From NCBI RefSeq assembly GCF_026341815.1, contig NZ_JAPENX010000001.1, forward strand, positions 3,286,001 through 3,350,000: a stretch of DNA of 64,000 nt, written 5' to 3'. Below, in pieces: positions 1-8,566 of the stretch; the first letter of the stretch is position 1; the number at the start of each line of letters is the position of its first letter. The notes beneath the pieces are model-generated. The model saw only the letters and a list, made by a program, of their open reading frames with translations, was not told the origin of the DNA and made no database searches. Position numbers and translations under genes: made by a program. The DNA is from Streptomyces sp. NBC_00572 (GTDB lineage: Bacteria; Actinomycetota; Actinomycetes; Streptomycetales; Streptomycetaceae).

Positions 1-625
1 CGGCGGCGATGAGCCGGCCCCGGCCGATGACGACGAGCTGGTCGGCGGTGTTCTCCATCTCCGACATGAGGTGGCTGGAGAGGAAGACCGTACGGCCCTC
101 GGCCGCGAGGCGCCGGAAGAGGCGGCGCATCCAGAGCACGCCCTCCGGGTCCATGCCGTTGACCGGCTCGTCGAACATCAGCACCGGTGGGTCGCCGAGC
201 AGTGCGGTGGCGATCCCGAGCCGCTGCTTCATGCCGAGCGAGAAGCCGCCGACGCGGCGGTGCGCGGCCTCGACCAGGCCCACCTCGTGCAGCACGTCGT
301 CCACCCGGCGCGAGGAGATCCCGTTGCTGCGGGCCAGGGCGGACAGATGGGCCGCGGCGGTGCGTCCCCCGTGGACCTGGCCCGCGTCGAGGAGTGCGCC
401 GACGTGCCGCAGACCGCGCGGGTGGCTGCGGAAGGGGACGCCGCTGACGGTGGCGGCGCCGCCGGTGGGCGCGTCCAGGCCGAGGATCATCCGCAGGGTG
501 GTGGTCTTGCCGGCTCCGTTGGGGCCGAGGAAACCGGTGACCTGGCCCGGTCGCACGGTGAAGGACAGCTGGTCCACGGCGGTCTTGCCGCCGAAGTGCT
601 TGGTGAGTTCGTTGACTTCGATCAC
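1..625 (-). CDS. ABC transporter ATP-binding protein (3' end cut by window edge)
   Basis: This is the ATPase subunit of an ABC exporter that would energise a separate membrane permease. The translation shows a Walker A motif (GPNGAGKTTT), the signature FSLGMKQRLG, Walker B (VLMFDEP) and an H-loop histidine in SSHL, in the order seen in the CcmA/drug-export (DrrA-like) class. The C-terminal end lies beyond base 1. GTG at 625 is the favoured start because it immediately precedes the conserved IEVNELTK strand; an in-frame ATG at 661 is possible, but neither has a strong ribosome binding site. It is transcribed away from the histidine kinase gene. The permease partner probably lies to the left of the window. 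Confidence 0.85.
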   Translation of the reverse strand, partial: MIEVNELTKHFGGKTAVDQLSFTVRPGQVTGFLGPNGAGKTTTLRMILGLDAPTGGAATVSGVPFRSHPRGLRHVGALLDAGQVHGGRTAAAHLSALARSNGISSRRVDDVLHEVGLVEAAHRRVGGFSLGMKQRLGIATALLGDPPVLMFDEPVNGMDPEGVLWMRRLFRRLAAEGRTVFLSSHLMSEMENTADQLVVIGRGRLIAA

Positions 626-832
626 AGCGACAACCCTGCCGGGAGGGCCTCGCCCGGTCATGGGGCCGTGGGTGGCAATGGTGCGGTCGCCTTCGCCCGT
701 GGTCGTACGTCCGCGGGCTGATTCCGCGGGGGCGGCGGCTGGATAGTCTCGCGGGATGGATGCCATACCGACCGCCTCGCTCCTCGTGTGCGTCGCACAG
801 CGCGGTCTTCCTCCCGAGAGGCCGCACCAGAG

Positions 833-2008
833 ATGACGAGCACGAAGACCACGGCCTGGGTGGGAGGTGCGCTGTATCTCCTCGCGGTGGGTCTGCTCGT
901 GGGGGGTGCACCGCGGGTTTCGGGCACGGTCCACGGTCTCGGGGCACTGCTTGCGGCGAGCCTGCTCGTCGGTGTGCTGCGCCGCGCGCCGCTCCTGGCC
1001 CTGTCCATGGCGCTCTTCGGGTCCACCGCGGTGGTGGTGGGCCCCCCGGGCTCCCGTGCGAGTCTGTCGGCCTCGTATCAGGGCCAGTTCCTGTCGTATC
1101 TGGCGGCGGACCTCGTCCTGGGCGTCATCGTCGCCACCTGCGCGCGGCGAACCTCGATGGTCGCCGTGGCCGGATCTCTCGTCGTCCAACTCCTGGTCAT
1201 CGGCGGCTTCTCGCACGGGGACGATCTGACCGTCAACGTCGTGATCGCCCTCCTGGCGATGGCCACGGCCTGCACGGGTGGACGGTTGAGCCGCGAGCGT
1301 CGCGAGCACGCGGTGGCGCTGCGCTCGAAGGAGACGGCCGAGGCCGTGATCGCCGAAAGGCTGCGGATCGCACGGGAGTTGCACGACATGGTCGCGCACA
1401 GCATCGGCATCATCGCCATCCAGGCCGGGGCGGCGAGCCAGGTCATCCGGACCCGGCCCGCGGAGGCCGGTGAGGCATTGCGGGCCATCGAGGTCACCAG
1501 CAGGGAGACCCTGTCGGGCCTTCGCCGCACCTTGGTGGCACTCCGTCAGGCGGACCCGGACGCGACGGCCTCGGGGAACCCGGCTGCCCTCGCGCCCTCG
1601 CCGGGTCTGGCGGACCTCGACCGGCTGGCGGCGGCCACGGCCGACGCGGGAGTACGGGTGGAGGTGCGCCGCGGCGGGGAGGAGCGCCCCCTGCCGGCCG
1701 ACATCGACCTGTCGGCCTTCCGTATCGTTCAGGAGGCGCTGACCAACGTGGTCCGCCACGCGGGCACCGGACGCTGTCGGGTGCTCATCGACTACGGGAA
1801 CGAGGAGCTGTCCGTGGAGGTCGTCGACGACGGGCACGGTGCCACCGAGAACGGCCCGGCCCACGGCTTCGGACTCGTGGGCATGCGGGAGCGGGTAGCC
1901 CTGTTGCACGGAGAATTCAGTGCCGGGACGCGCCCCGAGGGGGGTTTCCGGGTGACGGCCCGGCTGCCGCTGCCCGCCTCCGTCGGCGTCTCGGTGGAGG
2001 CCCGATGA
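833..2008 (+). CDS. Sensor histidine kinase (HisKA_3 type)
   Basis: Membrane sensor kinase of a NarL-type two-component system. The N-terminal half (about residues 5-155) is a run of hydrophobic helices, suggesting an intramembrane sensor. It is followed by the dimerisation box ELHDMVAHS with the phospho-acceptor His184. The C-terminal HATPase_c domain carries the N box (QEALTNVVRHA) and the G box (DDGHG, GLVGMRERV). ATG 833 is preferred to an in-frame GTG at 788 because a GAGAGG element sits upstream. Its stop overlaps the start of the response regulator gene by four bases (ATGA), so the two are translationally coupled. The signal sensed cannot be told from sequence. Confidence 0.92.
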   Translation: MTSTKTTAWVGGALYLLAVGLLVGGAPRVSGTVHGLGALLAASLLVGVLRRAPLLALSMALFGSTAVVVGPPGSRASLSASYQGQFLSYLAADLVLGVIVATCARRTSMVAVAGSLVVQLLVIGGFSHGDDLTVNVVIALLAMATACTGGRLSRERREHAVALRSKETAEAVIAERLRIARELHDMVAHSIGIIAIQAGAASQVIRTRPAEAGEALRAIEVTSRETLSGLRRTLVALRQADPDATASGNPAALAPSPGLADLDRLAAATADAGVRVEVRRGGEERPLPADIDLSAFRIVQEALTNVVRHAGTGRCRVLIDYGNEELSVEVVDDGHGATENGPAHGFGLVGMRERVALLHGEFSAGTRPEGGFRVTARLPLPASVGVSVEAR

Positions 2009-2667
2009 CGGCCGGTCCTGTACGCGTCGTACTCGCCGACGACCAGCCACTGGTGCGGTCCGGCCTGCGCCTGGTCATGGCCGATCACCCCGACCTGGAG
2101 GTCGTCGGTGAAGCCGCGACGGGCGCCGAGGCGGTCCGACTGGTCAGGGACACCGACCCCGACGTCGTGGTGATGGACATCCGGATGCCCGGCATGGACG
2201 GGATCGAGGCCACCCGCCTGATCACCGCCGGCCCGACCGCGACGCGTGTCCTCGTCCTGACCACGTTCGACGAGGACGACTACGTCTACGGCGCGCTGCG
2301 GGCCGGAGCGAGCGGCTTCGTGGTCAAGGACATGGCGCTGAACGACATCCTCGCGGCGATCCGTGTGGTCGCCGTCGGCGACGCGCTGATCGCACCGGCG
2401 GTCACGCGCCGGCTGATCGCCGACTTCGCCGGGCGCCCCACGCGGCGCTCCCCACGTCAGGTCGAGGGCATCACCGAGCGGGAACGGGAGGTCCTGACCC
2501 TCATCGGGCGCGGCCGGACGAACACCGAGATCGCGGAGGACCTCTTCATCACGGTGGCCACCGCCAAGTCGCACGTGTCACGCCTGCTCACCAAGTTGGG
2601 CGCCCGGGACCGGGTCCAGCTCGTGATCACCGCCTACGAGGCGGGGCTCGTCACGCTGCCCGGCTGA
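2005..2667 (+). CDS. Response regulator, NarL/FixJ (LuxR) family
   Basis: DNA-binding partner of the upstream kinase. The receiver domain has the acidic pair D12-D13, phospho-acceptor D58 (VVMDIRMPG), the conserved Thr in LVLTTF and the Lys of VVKD. The C-terminal LuxR-type helix-turn-helix is clear (TEREREVLTLIGRGRTNTEI, then TAKSHVSRLLTKL). At 220 residues it has the normal length. Its start overlaps the kinase stop. A candidate target is the neighbouring ABC transporter, since this arrangement is common in actinobacteria, but nothing in the DNA proves it. Confidence 0.95.
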   Translation: MTAGPVRVVLADDQPLVRSGLRLVMADHPDLEVVGEAATGAEAVRLVRDTDPDVVVMDIRMPGMDGIEATRLITAGPTATRVLVLTTFDEDDYVYGALRAGASGFVVKDMALNDILAAIRVVAVGDALIAPAVTRRLIADFAGRPTRRSPRQVEGITEREREVLTLIGRGRTNTEIAEDLFITVATAKSHVSRLLTKLGARDRVQLVITAYEAGLVTLPG

Positions 2668-2674
2668 GCAGGCA

Positions 2675-2699
2675 CCACGGCTTCGGCCGGGAGCCGTGG
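2675..2699 (+). terminator. Stem-loop terminator after the two-component operon
   Basis: Eight-base perfect inverted repeat (CCACGGCT and AGCCGTGG) with a nine-base loop, starting 8 bases after the response regulator stop. There is no U-tract, as is usual for high-GC actinobacterial terminators. Confidence 0.6.
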
Positions 2700-2772
2700 C
2701 ACTTGCCGCCTCCCCCTGGGGTGCGTCGGCGTGCGGCGGACCCGGTCATGGGGCCCCGCACGGCGAGAACGA

Positions 2773-3519
2773 TCAGTTCGTGAGGGTGCGTTCGAGGAGG
2801 GGCAGCAGGCGGTCCCAGTGGCGCTGCGTCCCGTCCGGGCTGAAGGCGCTGGTGTCGGCCATGGTGAAGCCGTGGACGGTGCCGGGGTAGATCTCGTTGG
2901 TGTGGCGAACCCCGGCGGCTTCGAGGCTCTCGTTGAGCCCGCCGAACTCCTCGGGCGTCATGTCGCCCTCGGCGACGCCGAAATGGACCTCGGCAGTGAC
3001 CTTCGGGGCGAGGAGGTGCGGGCTGTCGGGCGCCTCCGTGGTCAGCGCGCCGGGGTGGAATCCGGCGACGGCGGCCACCCGGTCCGAGTGGGCCGCGGCG
3101 GTACGCATCGCCAGGACGGCGCCCATGCAGTAGCCGATGGCGGCGACGGGCCCGGCGGCGACCTCGGGCCGGCCGGTGAGGAACGTGAGGTAGGCGTCGG
3201 CGTCGCGCAGGGCGCGTTCGGTGGTGTGCGCGACGTAGAAGGGCATGAGCTGTTCGAAGAGCGCGGGCCGGTCCTCGTCCCCGATGAGCTCGGGAAGGTC
3301 GATGAGGGGCGCCTGCCCGTCCCGGTAGTAGACGTGGGGGACGAGCACGAAGTACCCGTGCCCCGCCAGTTCGCGCGCCATCTCCTCCAGGCGGGGCCGC
3401 AGCCCGAAGACGTCCATGTAGAGGAGCACGCCCGGGTGCTGCGCGCCGTCGTCGGGGAAGGCGGCGAAGGCGTCGGCCTGGCCGTCTTGGGTGGGGATCT
3501 GCAGTGTCTTGGTGGCCAT
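2773..3519 (-). CDS. Dienelactone hydrolase family protein
   Basis: Cytosolic alpha/beta hydrolase of the dienelactone hydrolase family, which opens lactone or ester bonds. The nucleophile elbow is GYCMG with Cys131, the cysteine that distinguishes this family from serine esterases, and the catalytic histidine is His216 in VHGF. The length of 248 residues is typical. ATG 3519 (MATKTLQ) was chosen; the upstream in-frame extension of nine residues has no supporting features. No aromatic-degradation genes are adjacent, so the substrate is unknown and the enzyme may act in general ester or xenobiotic hydrolysis. Confidence 0.88.
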   Translation of the reverse strand: MATKTLQIPTQDGQADAFAAFPDDGAQHPGVLLYMDVFGLRPRLEEMARELAGHGYFVLVPHVYYRDGQAPLIDLPELIGDEDRPALFEQLMPFYVAHTTERALRDADAYLTFLTGRPEVAAGPVAAIGYCMGAVLAMRTAAAHSDRVAAVAGFHPGALTTEAPDSPHLLAPKVTAEVHFGVAEGDMTPEEFGGLNESLEAAGVRHTNEIYPGTVHGFTMADTSAFSPDGTQRHWDRLLPLLERTLTN

Positions 3520-3574
3520 GGGGACGACCGTAACAGCGAAGATCAACCCAGCGGCCCGTAGGGCGAGTTACGAG

Positions 3575-3606
3575 CGACGACGGGCGACGTACGTCGACGG
3601 TCGTCG
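3575..3606. other. GTAC-centred near-palindrome between two minus-strand genes
   Basis: CGACGAC and GTCGTCG flank an inner palindrome CGACGTACGTCG, giving a 32-base near-symmetric element. It lies between the dienelactone hydrolase start and the acetyltransferase stop. It could be a terminator for the acetyltransferase or an operator for the hydrolase gene. Confidence 0.35.
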
Positions 3607-3629
3607 TGGGCGGGGGGCTGACTGGGGGT

Positions 3630-4106
3630 TCATGGCCTTCGCGCAGAAGGAGCCGGACTGCGAAGCGCCTCCCGCGTGGCGAGGTCCTTGGTCATGAAGA
3701 CGCGGCTGGTGCCCGGCGGATCGCAGGGGACCTCTCCGAGGAGCTTCCATCCCTGCTTCCGGTAGAAGCCGGGGGCCTGGAAGGAGACCGTGTAGAGCAC
3801 GGCCGAGCGGCAGCCGCGGGCACGAGCCTCGTCCTCGGCCTGCCGGAGGATTTCCGTGCCCAGCCCGCCGCCGCGCAGCTCGGCCGGCAGGAAGAAGAGA
3901 TCGACGAAGAACAGCCCGAGCGAGGTGCGCCCGGTCAGCCCGCCGATCACCTGCCGCGTCTCGGGGTCGCGGACGAGAACGGCGAGGGGTCTGCGGTCGT
4001 CGACTCCCGAGGTCTCGATGTTGAACCGGTCGAGGGCGTCGGAGATCACCGCGGTGTCGGCGGGGGTCGGCGAGTCGGTGACGAGCGGCGCGTGGGATGT
4101 GGGCAC
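3630..4106 (-). CDS. GNAT family N-acetyltransferase
   Basis: Single-domain GCN5-related acetyltransferase of 158 residues that transfers acetyl from acetyl-CoA to an amine. The family core is visible: the strand VDLFFLPAELRGGGLGTEIL provides the R/Q-x-x-G-x-G acetyl-CoA loop, followed by YTVSFQAPGFYRKQGWKLLGEVP. GTG 4106 is fixed as the start by a GGAGGA ribosome binding site four bases upstream; longer reading frames on this strand run into the divergent regulator gene and are rejected. It is divergent from the ArsR-type regulator, which may control it. Confidence 0.88.
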   Translation of the reverse strand: MPTSHAPLVTDSPTPADTAVISDALDRFNIETSGVDDRRPLAVLVRDPETRQVIGGLTGRTSLGLFFVDLFFLPAELRGGGLGTEILRQAEDEARARGCRSAVLYTVSFQAPGFYRKQGWKLLGEVPCDPPGTSRVFMTKDLATREALRSPAPSARRP

Positions 4107-4176
4107 GGTTCCTCCGGTTACTGGTGGGGCCCGCGGGGGTGCGGGGCCGGATCCGGCGAAGTTAAGGCGCGGACAC

Positions 4177-4192
4177 TTCGACGCACGTCGAA
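4177..4192. promoter_or_regulatory. 16-bp palindrome, candidate operator
   Basis: TTCGACG and CGTCGAA separated by CA form a perfect palindrome in the divergent promoter region between the acetyltransferase and the ArsR-type regulator. The position suits autoregulation and control of the acetyltransferase. Confidence 0.45.
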
Positions 4193-4216
4193 CCGACGAC
4201 GGCGACAATCGAAGGC

Positions 4217-4948
4217 ATGGGCGGCACGGACGGCATGGACATCGAGCGCGCAGGTCAGGACGTGGGCGTGGACCTGGCGGCGGTGGCGAGGCTGCTGGCC
4301 GACGGGACCCGGGCGGCGTTCTGCCTGGCGCTGCTCGACGGGCGGGCGTGGACGGCGAACGAGCTGGCCCGGTACGCCGGGGTGGCGCCCTCGACGGCGA
4401 CGTCGCACCTGAACCGGCTGGTCGGCGGCGGACTCCTTGTCGAGGAGCGGCACGGTCGCCACCGGTACCTGCGCGTGGCGGACCGCCGGGTGATCGAGCT
4501 GATCGAGAGCATGGCCGTACTGGCGCCGCGGCGCACCACCCGGCCCGGCTCGCTGTCGGCGTCGGGCCGCCGGCAGGCACTGGCTCGTGCGCGCCTCTGT
4601 TACGACCACCTCGCCGGCACGGTCGCGCTGGCGATCACGGACGCGATGGTGGGGCGCGGCCTGCTGGAATGGGGGCCCGAGCCGAGTCTGACGGGAGAGG
4701 GCGCGGCCTGGCTGGCGGACGCCGGCATCACGCTGCCGGGCGGCTCGCGCCGCCCACCGGTCCGCGCGTGCCTGGACTGGACCGAACGCCGCCCGCACCT
4801 GGCGGGGGCGGTGGGAGCGGCCCTGTGCGGCCACGCGCTCGGCGAGGGCTGGATGAAACGAATCGGCACGACCCGCGCGCTGGCGCTCACGGACACGGGC
4901 CGCCGGGCCTGGCACGACCACTTGGGCCTGTCGCCGACCGATCTCTGA
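4217..4948 (+). CDS. ArsR-type winged-helix transcriptional regulator
   Basis: Regulator of 243 residues. The N-terminal domain (about residues 12-90) is a winged helix of ArsR type: LLADGTRAAFCLALLDGRAWTANELARYAGVAPSTATSHLNRLV in outline, with a wing at RHGRHRYLRV. No CxC metal site of the ArsR/SmtB sort is present, so metal sensing is unlikely. The remaining ~150 residues form a long C-terminal extension ending in an R/H/W-rich segment, as in larger actinobacterial members of this class. It is divergent from the acetyltransferase and shares a palindromic intergenic site with it. Confidence 0.85.
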   Translation: MGGTDGMDIERAGQDVGVDLAAVARLLADGTRAAFCLALLDGRAWTANELARYAGVAPSTATSHLNRLVGGGLLVEERHGRHRYLRVADRRVIELIESMAVLAPRRTTRPGSLSASGRRQALARARLCYDHLAGTVALAITDAMVGRGLLEWGPEPSLTGEGAAWLADAGITLPGGSRRPPVRACLDWTERRPHLAGAVGAALCGHALGEGWMKRIGTTRALALTDTGRRAWHDHLGLSPTDL

Positions 4949-4991
4949 CGCAGGGGGCGGACGGGGGCGGGACGGGGGCCTGGTTCGTACG

Positions 4992-5561
4992 ATGACGCCC
5001 ATGACACCCATGACGTTCACGGCGCACAGGGAGGGTCTCCCGCACCCGTTCTGGGACATCAGCAGTGAACACGGAGTGCAGCCGCCCCTCACCGATGAGG
5101 CGATTCTGGAGGCAGAGCGGCTGCTGAACGTCACGCTCCCCGTCTCCCTGCTCGACCTCCTCCGTGAACGGAACGGAGGCCTGGTCGCCGCGGACAGGGA
5201 CGCGTTTCCCACCAGCCGCCCGACCTCATGGGCGCCGGACCACGTCCCCTTCGGCCTGGTGATGGGCATCGGCGACAGGGAGGAGCGGACACACACGCTG
5301 TCCCTGCTGGACAGCCCGTACCTGGTCGAGGAATGGGGCCTGCCCGAGGACGTCGTACTGCTCTCGGGCGACGGCCACTACTGGATCGGGCTGGACTACC
5401 GAACCGGCGGCCGACACGAGGAGCCGTCCGTGACCTGGTTCGATGTGGACGACGGCGAGGAACTGCCCCTCGCCCGGGACTTCCTCGCCTTCACGGAAGG
5501 CCTCACCTCCGCTCTCGCGTTCGCCGACGAACGACGCGAAGGCGCATCCGCCTCCGCATGA
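4992..5561 (+). CDS. SMI1/KNR4 family protein
   Basis: 189-residue cytosolic protein. The segment from about residue 28 (TDEAILEAERLLNVTLPVSLLDLLRERNGG) is the hallmark of the SMI1/KNR4 (SUKH) superfamily. The later block VVLLSGDGHYWIGLDY and WFDVDDGEE also fits the fold. Members are often immunity proteins of contact-dependent or polymorphic toxins, but many actinobacterial copies are free-standing. No toxin gene is adjacent here, so an immunity role is not supported. It has an MTPMTPMT start with two alternative methionines. Confidence 0.85.
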   Translation: MTPMTPMTFTAHREGLPHPFWDISSEHGVQPPLTDEAILEAERLLNVTLPVSLLDLLRERNGGLVAADRDAFPTSRPTSWAPDHVPFGLVMGIGDREERTHTLSLLDSPYLVEEWGLPEDVVLLSGDGHYWIGLDYRTGGRHEEPSVTWFDVDDGEELPLARDFLAFTEGLTSALAFADERREGASASA

Positions 5562-5567
5562 AGCCCG

Positions 5568-5924
5568 TCAGTCGAGGCTCCATCCGTAGGTGGTCAGGAT
5601 CGGGTCACAGAGGGAGCGAAGGCTCTGGAGCTGGGCCGCGTACTGGTCGGGGGTCGCGTCCTTGTTCCCGTCGAGCCACGCGCCGTGCGCGTAGAAGGTG
5701 TCGCGAAACGCCTTGAGGTCGGACTCGGCGATCCTCTTGGGGGACTCCGGATGCTTGAGCAGGAAGTGGAGTTGCCGGAGGTAGAGCGCCAGTCGCGCGA
5801 GCTCGGGGCTGTCGGCGGTGATCTTCTCGCCGGGCTCGATGAAGTCCGCGTCGATGACCATGCCAGAGGTGAATTCAGGCGTGGGCATGGAGCGGAGGGC
5901 GGTGTCGAGATCGTCGTTCGTCAC
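5568..5924 (-). CDS. Hypothetical protein
   Basis: 118-residue acidic, probably helical and soluble protein with no signal or membrane segment. Visible traits are an N-terminal MTNDDLDTAL, a central LARLALYLRQLHFLLKHPE helix and a C-terminal ILTTYGWSLD. It is convergent with the SMI1/KNR4 gene and separated from it by six bases. I do not recognise a family. Confidence 0.65.
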   Translation of the reverse strand: MTNDDLDTALRSMPTPEFTSGMVIDADFIEPGEKITADSPELARLALYLRQLHFLLKHPESPKRIAESDLKAFRDTFYAHGAWLDGNKDATPDQYAAQLQSLRSLCDPILTTYGWSLD

Positions 5925-5957
5925 GTTGTGGGTCCTTTCGGCATCGGGAGGCTTGGG

Positions 5958-6002
5958 TGACCCGGGTGATTCGTATGACTCGGGTGACTCGGTTGCGTCG
6001 AG
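5958..6002. repeat. Nine-base imperfect tandem repeat
   Basis: About five copies of a unit close to TGACTCGGG lie just upstream of the 118-residue hypothetical gene, in a 268-base gap between divergent genes. No gene was found in this gap. The repeat may be part of the promoter region or a simple expansion. Confidence 0.55.
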
Positions 6003-6192
6003 TAGAGCCGATGGGGAACAGAACGTGTGTGCATTGGTCCCCTCCTGGGCGAGTCAGGAAGAGCCCTGGCAGGCTGCGCCCGCCCAGGTGCCTCCCCGCT
6101 TCCTGCTCGTGGTCGGCCGAGGCCCGGGATCCGCGTGCCCCCCCCGCGATACTCGGTGGAGCCGGGCGGGAGGGCGCCGCAGGATGGGGTGC

Positions 6193-6753
6193 ATGAGTCC
6201 GCCGACCGTTCCGCACCGGGTGGAGTTCCTGCGCCACCCCCACCCCGGCTACCCGCACCTCACCGCCTGGGGCATCCGGATCGACGGCACCGACCTGCGC
6301 TTCCTCGTGGCGGAGGCCACGCGCGCCCTCTGGAGTCGGGAGCTCGACGAGGACGACGACACCCCGCAGGAACGCGAACAGTTCCTGCTGCGTCAGCATG
6401 CCCCGCTGCACCTGGACGCCGGCGGCGCCGGCGATGCAGGGGACGCCGACGGCACCCGGGCCCGGGCCCACTTCCTCGGCCACGCGTCACGGGACCTCAG
6501 CGACCGCGACACCGGAGCCGTGTACCTCCTGGGCTGCTCCTGCGGGATCGACGCGTGCTGGCCCCTGCTCGCCCAGGTCCGCGCCACCGCGACGGAGGTC
6601 ACCTGGTCCGGCTTCTCTCAGCCGCACCGGCCGGAGTGGGGAGAGCTGCCCCTGGGCCCGTACGTCTTCCCTCGCCCTGCGTACGACGAGGCCCTGGCCA
6701 CGCCGGTCCGTCTCACCCAGGACCCCCTCGCCCCGCTCCTCGGGGAGGAGTAG
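6193..6753 (+). CDS. Hypothetical protein with a CSCG...CW motif
   Basis: 186-residue soluble protein. The most distinctive block is YLLGCSCGIDACWPL, a CxC plus C arrangement that could bind a metal or form a disulphide; a short PGYPHLTAWGIRIDG strand lies near the N terminus. I believe it belongs to an actinobacterial conserved family without assigned function. ATG 6193 was chosen, with AGGA nine bases upstream; ATG 6184 is an in-frame alternative. Confidence 0.7.
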   Translation: MSPPTVPHRVEFLRHPHPGYPHLTAWGIRIDGTDLRFLVAEATRALWSRELDEDDDTPQEREQFLLRQHAPLHLDAGGAGDAGDADGTRARAHFLGHASRDLSDRDTGAVYLLGCSCGIDACWPLLAQVRATATEVTWSGFSQPHRPEWGELPLGPYVFPRPAYDEALATPVRLTQDPLAPLLGEE

Positions 6754-6794
6754 CACCAGGAGGGCGGCACACAACGCGCCGACGGCCACCGCGC

Positions 6795-7019
6795 TCAGGA
6801 AGAGGGCCGCGCCGGCGACGTACTGATGACGCGCAGCGCTCCACGCGGGGTCAGGCTCTCCCGCTCCTCGGGGCTCGCCGTCCAGCACTGTTCGACCGCC
6901 GCTTCCCATAGGTAACCGCTGGGCCGGACGAGGGTGAGCAGATTCCCGTGCACGCCCCGTACTCGACCGGTCAGTGCCCGCTGTCCGTCCGTGACGACAT
7001 CGCCGATGCGGTACCTCAC
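6795..7019 (-). CDS. Small protein, coupled to upstream micro-gene
   Basis: 74-residue protein beginning (V/M)RYRIGDVVTDG, followed by a GRVRGVHGNLLTLVRPSGYLWEA block that looks like a small beta-barrel of SH3 type. The GTG start overlaps the TGA stop of the gene before it (GTGA at 7016-7019), so the two are cotranslated. It lies downstream of another micro-gene and near an XRE-DUF5753 regulator, a neighbourhood typical of lineage-specific accessory genes in Streptomyces. Function unknown. Confidence 0.65.
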   Translation of the reverse strand: MRYRIGDVVTDGQRALTGRVRGVHGNLLTLVRPSGYLWEAAVEQCWTASPEERESLTPRGALRVISTSPARPSS

Positions 7020-7273
7020 GGGGTGGAGGCGGGGGCGGGCACGGTGGTGCGGGTGGAGTTGAGGAGGAAGGTGAGGCGCTTGGCCCCGCCGAGACTGACG
7101 AGCCCGAGCCCGTAGCGGTGGATGTCGCCGCCGGGGGAGTGGGTGACGTCCCGGTAGAGCCCGTTGGTGGGGAGCCCGGCCGCGTCCATGGCGGCCTTGA
7201 GGTCCCGGTAGACGCGGATGGCCTCCGGCTCGGACACGGGGCGGATGGGGGGCGTGTTCGTGGGGGTACGCAT
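7016..7273 (-). CDS. Small conserved hypothetical protein
   Basis: 85-residue protein with PEAIRVYRDLKAAMDAAGLP followed by a strand-rich RYGLGLVSLGGAKRLTFLLN. It has no membrane segment. It is the first gene of a two-gene unit overlapping by four bases and is divergent from the XRE-DUF5753 regulator (110-base shared promoter region). The association with the HTH/DUF397 module suggests a common accessory locus, but no function can be assigned. Confidence 0.68.
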   Translation of the reverse strand: MRTPTNTPPIRPVSEPEAIRVYRDLKAAMDAAGLPTNGLYRDVTHSPGGDIHRYGLGLVSLGGAKRLTFLLNSTRTTVPAPASTP

Positions 7274-7382
7274 GGAGGGCTCTCTTTCTGGTGGATCTCC
7301 TCCGGAACACCTTCACGATGACGTGGACAGTCCTACGCTCGCTAGGAGTTGGGTTCCCAGGCACAGGTGAGGAACGGGGCAT

Positions 7383-8240
7383 ATGCCAGGAGCGAAGGAA
7401 CTGGACCCGGGGGACAGCATCGAGCAGTACCTCGGAAGCATGGTCCGTGAGGCGCGCCTGGCGCTCGGGCGTGAGTGGACGCAGACGTACGTGGCGGCCA
7501 AGGTATTCAGCAGCGGTAGCCGGATCTCCGAGATCGAGCGCGGCGAGGACCCGCCTGATCGGGACTTGGCGAGAAAGCTGGAAAGGGCGCTTCAGCTACC
7601 GCGCGACTCCTTGGTGAACCTTGTTCAGATCCTCAACCAGTTGAGTGTTCGAAGCTACGCGAAGGTGCTCAGTCGGCAGAACGTTCGCAACTATGCGAAG
7701 ACCTACATGCGGCGGCAGCTCGAAGCGACTGCCATCCACGAGTTCTCCATCGTCGTGCCGGGCCTGCTCCAGACCGGCGCCTATGCGCGTGGAGCGATGG
7801 AAGCGGGCCTTGCGGGTGACGCTGCCCAGATCGATGGATACGTGCGAACCCGTCTGGACCGGCAGGTCGTCCTCGACAGGGCCGACCCGCCGTGGATGGT
7901 GATCGTGCTGGATGAAGCCTGTCTGCGCCGCGAGATCGGTGGCAGGCAGGTGATGCGGGAGCAGGTCGAGCATCTTCTTGCCATGTCTGAACGCCCCCAC
8001 GTGAACATCCAGCTACTTCCCGCGAGTAGCGCATCCGTGAGTGGCTCCTTCGCGCTTCTCACCCTGCCGCAGGGAGAGCGAGGGGCGTACACCGAGGGGT
8101 TCGTCACGGGTAACTACACGGAGGAGCCTACGGACGTCATGCGATTCCAGCGGGTTCACGACCTCCTGCTGCAGGTGGCACTGGGGATCCGGGCGTCACG
8201 CGAACTGATGCATGCCATCGCGAAGGAACACGCAGCCTGA
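7383..8240 (+). CDS. XRE-family HTH regulator with DUF5753 domain
   Basis: 285-residue regulator. The N-terminal helix-turn-helix covers about residues 14-75 (MVREARLALGREWTQTYVAAK, SGSRISEIERGEDPPD). The rest is a DUF5753 domain, recognised by FSIVVPGLLQTGAYARG, then RLDRQVVL and VQHL-like and INIQLLP-like segments (here VNIQLLPASS). Such proteins are abundant in Streptomyces and are nearly always paired with a DUF397 gene, as here; some pairs control morphological development. ATG 7383 has GAGGAA upstream. Confidence 0.92.
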   Translation: MPGAKELDPGDSIEQYLGSMVREARLALGREWTQTYVAAKVFSSGSRISEIERGEDPPDRDLARKLERALQLPRDSLVNLVQILNQLSVRSYAKVLSRQNVRNYAKTYMRRQLEATAIHEFSIVVPGLLQTGAYARGAMEAGLAGDAAQIDGYVRTRLDRQVVLDRADPPWMVIVLDEACLRREIGGRQVMREQVEHLLAMSERPHVNIQLLPASSASVSGSFALLTLPQGERGAYTEGFVTGNYTEEPTDVMRFQRVHDLLLQVALGIRASRELMHAIAKEHAA

Positions 8241-8424
8241 CACCTCCCCGAACTGGCACAAGAGCAGGTACAGCGGCAACGACAACGACGCCTGCATCGA
8301 AGTGGCCGACAACCTCCCCCGTATCCACGTCCGGGACACGAAGGACCACTCCCAGGGCGAGCTCACGGCCACGCCGACCGCCTGGGCCGCGTTCACCGCG
8401 TTCGCGCGCGCCGACGCGCACTGA
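8212..8424 (+). CDS. DUF397 domain-containing protein
   Basis: 70-residue protein with the DUF397 signature WHKSRYSGNDNDACIEVAD and VRDTKD, ending in a WAAFTAF helix. It overlaps the 3' end of the XRE-DUF5753 gene by 29 bases in another frame, consistent with translational coupling. DUF397 proteins are thought to act as partners of the adjacent HTH regulator. Confidence 0.9.
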   Translation: MPSRRNTQPDTSPNWHKSRYSGNDNDACIEVADNLPRIHVRDTKDHSQGELTATPTAWAAFTAFARADAH

Positions 8425-8566
8425 CCCGCCCCCCCCCCGGCGAACCTCCGGCCCCTGCCCTACGGCGGGGGCCGCCGTCATACCGGATTCGCGTCATCCG
8501 GTTCCATGGCGACAACTCGCCCTGAAATTCGGCTCTTTGGCTGAAGGGTGACACTAGGGTTGGATC

